Source of the DNA: Rozella allomycis CSF55
Lineage: Eukaryota > Rozellomycota
Direction: 5' to 3'
Assembly: GCA_000442015.1 (NCBI GenBank)
Contig: KE561297.1
Span: forward strand, 1 to 20,661
Length of the DNA stretch: 20,661 nucleotides
Shown: piece by piece, positions 15,855 to 20,661 of the stretch
Numbering within the stretch: position 1 is the stretch's first letter
Layout: every line of letters starts with the position of its first letter
Position numbers and translations under genes: made by a program
The notes under the pieces: generated by a model
Database searches by the model: none
What the model saw: only the letters and a program-made list of their open reading frames with translations
Told to the model about the DNA's origin: nothing

Positions 15855-17075
15855 CATATTAGATTTCGATTTTGACATTATTCTTGCCATAGTCTTTATG
15901 GAAGGCACAAATCCATCAGGAAAGTAGCTCTCAAAAGTCTTCAAGTAAATATCTTCCTTTACAACTCCCGGATTTAATTGTTTCAAAGCTTGCACGGATA
16001 TTTGGGCATTATTGAAAGCTTTTAAGAACAAGTATGTATTATCTTCCGCTTCTCTGTACTCTTCCGCCGACATTCCAAGTTCGGAGGGGTTGAATTCATC
16101 GTCTTCATTGGACAGGATGTCTTCGAATGCAAAGTTTTCGAAATCAAATGTTCCGTCATCTTTATCCAACTCCTTTTCACTTTTGCCATCTAGTTGAGAT
16201 TTTTGCCAATTATTACCTGACACCTTTTTGTATACATTTTGAATAACCTTCTCAGGAACCATATGCTTAAACACGTCAAACATCGCGTCCAATTCATCTG
16301 CCAAATCATTCGCAACATTTTTCGCATCCAGTGCGCGTTTCTGGAAATAGCTTGTTTGCAATCGAGCGTGTTTCAGATCCTCTTTCAAGATCTGGTTTTC
16401 CTTTGCCAGCTTTTCAATAAGTTTTCTAGATTCCTCCAACTCCTTTTCTTTATTATTTGGAGCTCTTTGAGTGACTTGAATGTCATCTTTGGCCTTGTTT
16501 AGTGGAACAGGTGCCTTGTATCTGGCCTTCATATTGGGCTCGCTTGATCGGCGCTGCAAAGTAGGCACAGGTATTGGCCTCGGATCGATGTTAGTCTTGG
16601 TGGGCGATACCGTGGAAAGTCTTGATCTTGCGGTACCGTTAGAAAGTCGCGAGTTGGCAATGTTAGCAGCGTTCCTTAGATTAGGCTCGCTCGATCTTCT
16701 CGGCAAACTTTGGTTCACAGCTCTCTTTGCAACAACCGAAGATGTCAAAGGTTTAGCACCGTCATTCTTGACATTAGCAAAACGAACAGAGTTGGTAGGC
16801 GATCCTTTACCCTGTGAACGTAGAATAAAGCCGAGACACTGTTTCAAATTTGGCGCGTAGCTTGGCACAGAGTTACAGATACTTGGGTCCTTGAGACACA
16901 GTTCTCTGATCACCTGTGAGTTTTCGCATTTTGCACGTAGGAAACTGCAGCTTAAAACACTTTCAGCCTCTTGCCATTCCCTTTGAGCAATAAAAGACCC
17001 TAATTGCTGAAAGACGTCTTGTGTTGCTAGTACAGCAGAAAAGCAAATTGCTAGTAAAAGAAAAAAAGAGTTCAT
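15843..17075 (-). CDS. Secreted coiled-coil protein with two RRSSEP motifs
   Basis: The frame runs from ATG 17075 and gives 410 residues as an uninterrupted frame; splicing of the candidate 27-nt intron would instead end the protein at 15768. Residues 1-17 form a signal peptide (MNSFFLLLAICFSAVLATQ). Five cysteines (43, 50, 60, 67, 80) mark a small N-terminal domain. Residues 90-205 are a basic, disordered Ser/Arg/Pro region with two copies of RRSSEPN (126-132 and 175-181). Residues about 208-275 form a coiled coil (SRKLIEKLAKENQILKEDL). Residues 293-345 are acidic, and the C-terminus is helical. The start region is duplicated around the N at 17078 with a single difference (MNS against MNY), so the start is secure. 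I recognise no family. It is the first of the five minus-strand leader-bearing genes, next to EF3. Confidence 0.7.
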   Translation of the reverse strand: MNSFFLLLAICFSAVLATQDVFQQLGSFIAQREWQEAESVLSCSFLRAKCENSQVIRELCLKDPSICNSVPSYAPNLKQCLGFILRSQGKGSPTNSVRFANVKNDGAKPLTSSVVAKRAVNQSLPRRSSEPNLRNAANIANSRLSNGTARSRLSTVSPTKTNIDPRPIPVPTLQRRSSEPNMKARYKAPVPLNKAKDDIQVTQRAPNNKEKELEESRKLIEKLAKENQILKEDLKHARLQTSYFQKRALDAKNVANDLADELDAMFDVFKHMVPEKVIQNVYKKVSGNNWQKSQLDGKSEKELDKDDGTFDFENFAFEDILSNEDDEFNPSELGMSAEEYREAEDNTYLFLKAFNNAQISVQALKQLNPGVVKEDIYLKTFESYFPDGFVPSIKTMARIMSKSKSNMVSV

Positions 17076-17108
17076 GGNTTGCTAGTAAAAGAAAAAAATA
17101 GTTCATGG
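17048..17108. repeat. Duplicated 30-bp contig overlap around an N
   Basis: Bases 17048-17077 and 17079-17108 match except for one G/T difference. The start codon of the secreted gene is therefore present twice, and the true upstream region begins at about 17109. Confidence 0.8.
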
Positions 17109-17191
17109 TGGCTCAGCCTGAAAATGGATCTACCAGGGTCAATGACACAAACGTCAATCTAATGATAAAGATAGTTTATTAATAATATGAA

Positions 17192-20185
17192 TTAACCGTC
17201 AGATTCTTCATCATCCGTATGCAATAATTTTCCTTTTCCGCCATCAATGAGCCACTTCAATTCTCTTTCTCTTCTTCTAGCCGCTTGAGCTTTCAATTGA
17301 TTTCTAGTTAGTTTCTTCTTTTTATTCTTGACGTTTTTAACGACGCTATCATTGTTGCTATCTTTTTCAGATGAATTATTTTGCGAGTCTTCAAAAAGAG
17401 ATTCTTCCGTTTCACGTTTGCCTGAAATGACAAGTTTGGAGTTGGCGACATTCCAGATTTCTGGACATAAAGCTTTGATGAATTCGCTGTTGTGGGAGAT
17501 CATGACTACAGCGCCGCCCCAATCGCGGATTGCAGTTGCGAGGCCACCGAGAGCGTCTCTGTCTAAAAAGTTTGTGGGTTCATCCAGGACAAGCAAATGC
17601 GGATTGTTCCACATACAGGCAGCAATCACAACTTTAACTTTTTGACCGCCAGATAGACCGCTGATTGAATTGTGAAGAGCGATTGACGGATCCAAACCGA
17701 CATCTTGAAAATGCTTGCAAATTGCTTCATGCGTTAATTCTCTGTATCCCAAACCTTCTCGTGAAGCTTCATAATCATCAAACGCTTGAACCAACTTTGA
17801 AAATCCATTTTCTATTAATTCTTCCCTGGGAATCCACGTGTTCCAGCGATGCTCTAAATTCTTCCATTTGATTTCGTATTGAAACGATTTCTTCAATTTT
17901 TGTCTACCAAAGATGCATTCAACGAAGCGTGATTGACCGTTAATTGAAATTGGCTTTTCCAACAACTTTTCTTCTTCAGGGGTTAATTTTCTTGATGCTT
18001 TTAAAAGAATTTCTCTGTCTTCTCCACCTTGATAACGCCAACGTAAATAAGCAGCTGGCGTGTCATCTTTGTGTTGCTCCAAATGATGAAATGCATACTG
18101 CGCCACATACCCAATGCGCAAATTTGGATGTTTTTCAATCAAACCAGAGTCAGGGATTAATTCTCCAGTCATTAATTTAATTAAAGTTGATTTTCCAGCA
18201 CCATTTTGACCAATAATGCCAACTCTTGATGAAAGTGATAATTGACAAGAAACATTAACTAGAGCGGCTGTTTCTCTGCTTGGATATTTAAACGTTACAT
18301 TATTCATCTTAAGAATCGCTTTCGTTTGGCTTTTCACTCCAGCAAGAAACGCTGGTTTAGGAAACACAAATTTCTCATCTGATGAAAGAGTGTAATAAGC
18401 TTTGGCTTCTGGTTTAATCTTAACAAATGCACTTAGATTGCCAGGGTAGTTGACTAATTTTTTAGTTTCATAATGAATGATATCTGAACAAACATTATCA
18501 AGAAATGCAGAATCATGAGAAACAATCAAACAAGTAATTTTACATTTCAAAAGATATTCTTCCAACCACTTGACATTAGTTTCATCCAAATGATTCGTTG
18601 GTTCATCCAATAATAAAATGTCAGCCTCCAAGAGAATCGCTTTTGCCAACTCCAATTTCATCTTCATCCCTCCACTCAAACTCTTCACTGGGAAATTAAA
18701 CATTTCTTTTCCAAATCCAACTTTTATTAAAGCATTTTCAACTTTTTCTCTTTTAATGTTTTTAATTCTTTCATTTTCTAACACAAAATCAAACAGCGCT
18801 AAATCTCCATTCTCCCCTTGCAACGCATGCTCAACTAGAACAGTCTTCAACTCTACTGGAAACCCTTCCACTTTCCCTTCTGAAATCGCTCTCATCAACG
18901 TTGTCTTTCCAACTCCATTTCTACCACAGAGCCCATATCGCCTTCCCTTCTTCAACTTCAAACGAGTTCTATTCAACAATAACATCCCTCCATAGCCCAA
19001 ACTAAACTCACAGTTGCACAAATCATCTTCTGTATCATCTACACCTTCCTCTGTATACAAATCCTTGTCTCGCTTCTTGAAAAACTCAATCACCCAAAGT
19101 CGCTTTTCCAAACACTCAAACGATAAAACTTTCTCCCACTTTTTATTATTAAATTGTCTTTGCTTTATCAACTTCACCAACATCGGTACAACAAACTCAG
19201 CCTCTGGTATTTCCCACCTTACCAATCCTTCAATCTCTTCATCATCCATCTTAATTGCTCCAACTCTCTTCTTCTCCAATATATCCTTTGCCATCTGCGA
19301 CAAATTTCTAATCTCAGGAAACGAAGCCGTCTCTATCATTCTATCCAACCAAGGCAACAACATCGGTGCAAACACCTCCACATCATTCGCACTTCTCACC
19401 ATCTCCATCAAATTCCTTATAATAATAACAGTCCTTCTCGTAGTCACAGACGACCGTATCGACAATGCTCGAACCAGCAATGGAACCAAAATCGCCAAAG
19501 CAGCCCTCGTCACATCAGCCACAAACGTCGTCGCCTCCAATTTCTGAATCACATTCTCCAACTCACTAGGCACGGCCATCGTATGGATCAAATCATCCAT
19601 CAACGGCTGTATATCCGGATTCCCAACAACCCCGCCAATCACCCGCATACTCTCCTTCGCAGCGTCAGACACCTCCGTCTTGATCTCATGCATACACAGC
19701 GATATCGGCTCGATAATGTCTGCCAAACAATTAGCAATCAACTCGGGCTCATTCTTCGAAATCTCAGCCAACAACTTTACAGCAGCAACCTTCGCCTGCC
19801 ACTTGCCATTCTCCATAATATCATACAACACAGGCAACAAGTAACACTCCATCACAGTCGGAGGCAGCAAATCAACAAGCTCGCTAATCGCATTGCGCGC
19901 AGCTGCTCGCACAGGCTCGCCCTTGTCGCCATGCAGCTCCAAAATTACATCCACATACGCAAGCACCTGGGGCACTACAACTACCCCAACTTTTTTCAGC
20001 AATACTTCGAATCCTATCATCGCACTCTCTCTGTTAAAGCCGGACTTGTGTTTCGCATTCTTGGCAAGGTTCTCGAGAATAGATGTATCGTAGCTCTTTT
20101 GATATTCTATAGCTACTTTTTCAGCTGTTTCATAACATTCTTCACTCGTATCGCAAATGTAGAGCTTTTGAAGAAGTTCCTCCAT
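17192..20185 (-). CDS. EF3: Translation elongation factor 3 (ribosome-dependent ABC ATPase)
   Basis: The product has 997 residues from ATG 20185, close to but slightly shorter than the roughly 1,040-1,050 of yeast EF3. EF3 uses ATP to release deacylated tRNA from the ribosomal E site and is essential in fungi. Residues 1-310 are HEAT repeats, with the family run LEATTFVADVTRAALAILVP at 216-235. A helical linker follows (about 315-390). ABC1 has Walker A GRNGVGKT (421-428), signature LSGGM (503-507), Walker B ILLLDEPTNHLD and switch SHD. ABC2 has Walker A GQNGAGKS (659-666), LSGGQ (844-848), LLVLDEPTNFLD and SHN. A chromodomain-like insert (about 752-795; YEIKWKNLEHRWNTWIP) is the EF3 hallmark. 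The tail is Lys/Arg-rich (950-985). All nucleotide-binding motifs look intact. AATAAA lies about 14 bases after the stop. The HEAT half is much richer in GC than the ABC half. Confidence 0.95.
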   Translation of the reverse strand: MEELLQKLYICDTSEECYETAEKVAIEYQKSYDTSILENLAKNAKHKSGFNRESAMIGFEVLLKKVGVVVVPQVLAYVDVILELHGDKGEPVRAAARNAISELVDLLPPTVMECYLLPVLYDIMENGKWQAKVAAVKLLAEISKNEPELIANCLADIIEPISLCMHEIKTEVSDAAKESMRVIGGVVGNPDIQPLMDDLIHTMAVPSELENVIQKLEATTFVADVTRAALAILVPLLVRALSIRSSVTTRRTVIIIRNLMEMVRSANDVEVFAPMLLPWLDRMIETASFPEIRNLSQMAKDILEKKRVGAIKMDDEEIEGLVRWEIPEAEFVVPMLVKLIKQRQFNNKKWEKVLSFECLEKRLWVIEFFKKRDKDLYTEEGVDDTEDDLCNCEFSLGYGGMLLLNRTRLKLKKGRRYGLCGRNGVGKTTLMRAISEGKVEGFPVELKTVLVEHALQGENGDLALFDFVLENERIKNIKREKVENALIKVGFGKEMFNFPVKSLSGGMKMKLELAKAILLEADILLLDEPTNHLDETNVKWLEEYLLKCKITCLIVSHDSAFLDNVCSDIIHYETKKLVNYPGNLSAFVKIKPEAKAYYTLSSDEKFVFPKPAFLAGVKSQTKAILKMNNVTFKYPSRETAALVNVSCQLSLSSRVGIIGQNGAGKSTLIKLMTGELIPDSGLIEKHPNLRIGYVAQYAFHHLEQHKDDTPAAYLRWRYQGGEDREILLKASRKLTPEEEKLLEKPISINGQSRFVECIFGRQKLKKSFQYEIKWKNLEHRWNTWIPREELIENGFSKLVQAFDDYEASREGLGYRELTHEAICKHFQDVGLDPSIALHNSISGLSGGQKVKVVIAACMWNNPHLLVLDEPTNFLDRDALGGLATAIRDWGGAVVMISHNSEFIKALCPEIWNVANSKLVISGKRETEESLFEDSQNNSSEKDSNNDSVVKNVKNKKKKLTRNQLKAQAARRRERELKWLIDGGKGKLLHTDDEESDG

Positions 20186-20516
20186 GAAAAAAGTAGTGGC
20201 TGAGTTACGTTCATATGGTTTAACGGAGGCACAAATAGACTATACTCACTGATTGTTTTGGAAAATAAATATTTCAATGTGCAATTATTCTCTCTGTTAT
20301 AATGGTCGTATGTGTGCAGATTATGACTCCTGATGTACCTGCATCAAATAGCAATAATAGCAAAAAGTAAAAAAAGGTGCACAATACTCTATTTATTAAT
20401 AATATTCATCTAAAGTTGTTAAAAGACAACTTTGAGTGTTGAAAGTGCATTTGTTAGGTATTCAACGAGGTATGTACCTTACCTAGGTTCATACTAGCCA
20501 CCAAAAATTAATCAGC
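20186..20516. promoter_or_regulatory. Divergent upstream region between EF3 and the F-box gene
   Basis: These 331 bp separate two divergent start codons, so they should hold both promoters. Visible structure: an inverted repeat AAAGTTGT / ACAACTTT (20412-20419 and 20426-20433, six-base loop), and a short palindromic stretch with AGGTATGTACCT and ACCTAGGT near 20468-20490. I see no clear TATA box for either gene. Confidence 0.4.
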
Positions 20517-20661
20517 ATGGAACACTTCCCATATGAAATTTGGCACTTAATTTTGCCGCATCTTAACTTAAAGGACCTGAAAAAAGTTTCAAGAACTTCC
20601 AAATGGCTTCGTTCATTATGTTTAGACTCTATCCTTCATCAAGCACCTGAAATATGTTGTT
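20517..20661 (+). CDS. F-box protein, N-terminal 48 residues (cut by window end)
   Basis: ATG 20517 begins MEHFPYEIWHLILPHLNLKD, followed by LKKVSRTSKWLRSLCLDSIL. The pattern P-x-E-[IL]-x-x-x-I-[LF]-x-x-L-x-x-x-D-L-x-x-x-x-x-x-[SC]-[KR]-x-[WL] is an F-box, which binds Skp1 and brings targets to an SCF ubiquitin ligase. The F-box sits at the extreme N-terminus, as is usual; the substrate-binding part lies outside the window. It is divergent from EF3. The frame is open to the window end. Confidence 0.7.
   Translation, partial: MEHFPYEIWHLILPHLNLKDLKKVSRTSKWLRSLCLDSILHQAPEICC

Noticed and set aside
16239-16860. Plus-strand open frames opposite the coiled-coil gene
   Set aside because: They are antisense shadows of a protein with a clear signal peptide and coiled coil.
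19154-20203. 349-codon plus-strand open frame opposite EF3
   Set aside because: It lies entirely antisense to the conserved HEAT region. It is rich in His, Arg, Gln and Leu, as expected for the reverse of a purine-rich coding strand, and has no domain.

Overview
The window reads as nuclear DNA of a fungus or fungus-like eukaryote. Its best-identified gene is a complete translation elongation factor 3 (HEAT repeats, two ABC domains, a chromodomain-like insert), a protein typical of fungi and a few protist groups. Genes lack obvious long introns, gaps between genes are short (about 60-200 bp), and AATAAA signals overlap or closely follow stop codons. With this compactness and the many secreted proteins, an early-diverging parasitic lineage such as Cryptomycota/Rozella is possible, but that placement is an inference and I cannot prove the species.

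Layout. (1) 1-601: gene-poor, with one weak coding relic. (2) 602-8942: a degenerate Ty1/copia LTR retrotransposon with 82-83 bp LTRs and a 5-bp target duplication (AGTTT). It holds gag, protease, integrase, reverse transcriptase and RNase H fragments in the usual copia order, but is broken into contig pieces that repeat each other. A Ty3/gypsy-type integrase/chromodomain relic and an LTR-like stretch sit between its pieces (5900-8062). (3) 8948-9393: a family of near-palindromes built on TTACCGGTAA, into which the copia element inserted. (4) 9422-10552: relics (a minus-strand 3' coding piece, an ankyrin repeat with stops), then the upstream region of the next gene. (5) 10553-11032: a plus-strand single-pass membrane protein. 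(6) 11122-17075: five consecutive minus-strand genes, each starting with a signal peptide or hydrophobic leader and none of a family I recognise: a candidate secreted/effector cluster. (7) 17192-20185: EF3 on the minus strand. (8) From 20517: the start of a divergent F-box gene on the plus strand, sharing an upstream region with EF3.

Assembly. Seventeen single-base N characters mark joins. At most of those examined, the sequence after the N repeats that before it, with a few mismatches. These look like contigs that overlap but were not merged, so several 'tandem duplications' are probably artefacts. Two of the secreted-protein genes (11122-12520 and 12587-13101) become single intact frames once the overlap is counted once, and one of them gains its signal peptide. 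Mismatches between copies suggest allelic or repeat-copy divergence.

How the genes might work together. The five secreted products are soluble, with coiled coils, helical solenoid-like regions, basic tails and short linear motifs. One carries three evenly spaced LC8 dynein light-chain-like motifs, and another carries two 14-3-3-type motifs. In an intracellular parasite such proteins would be candidates for acting in the host cytoplasm; this is a hypothesis.
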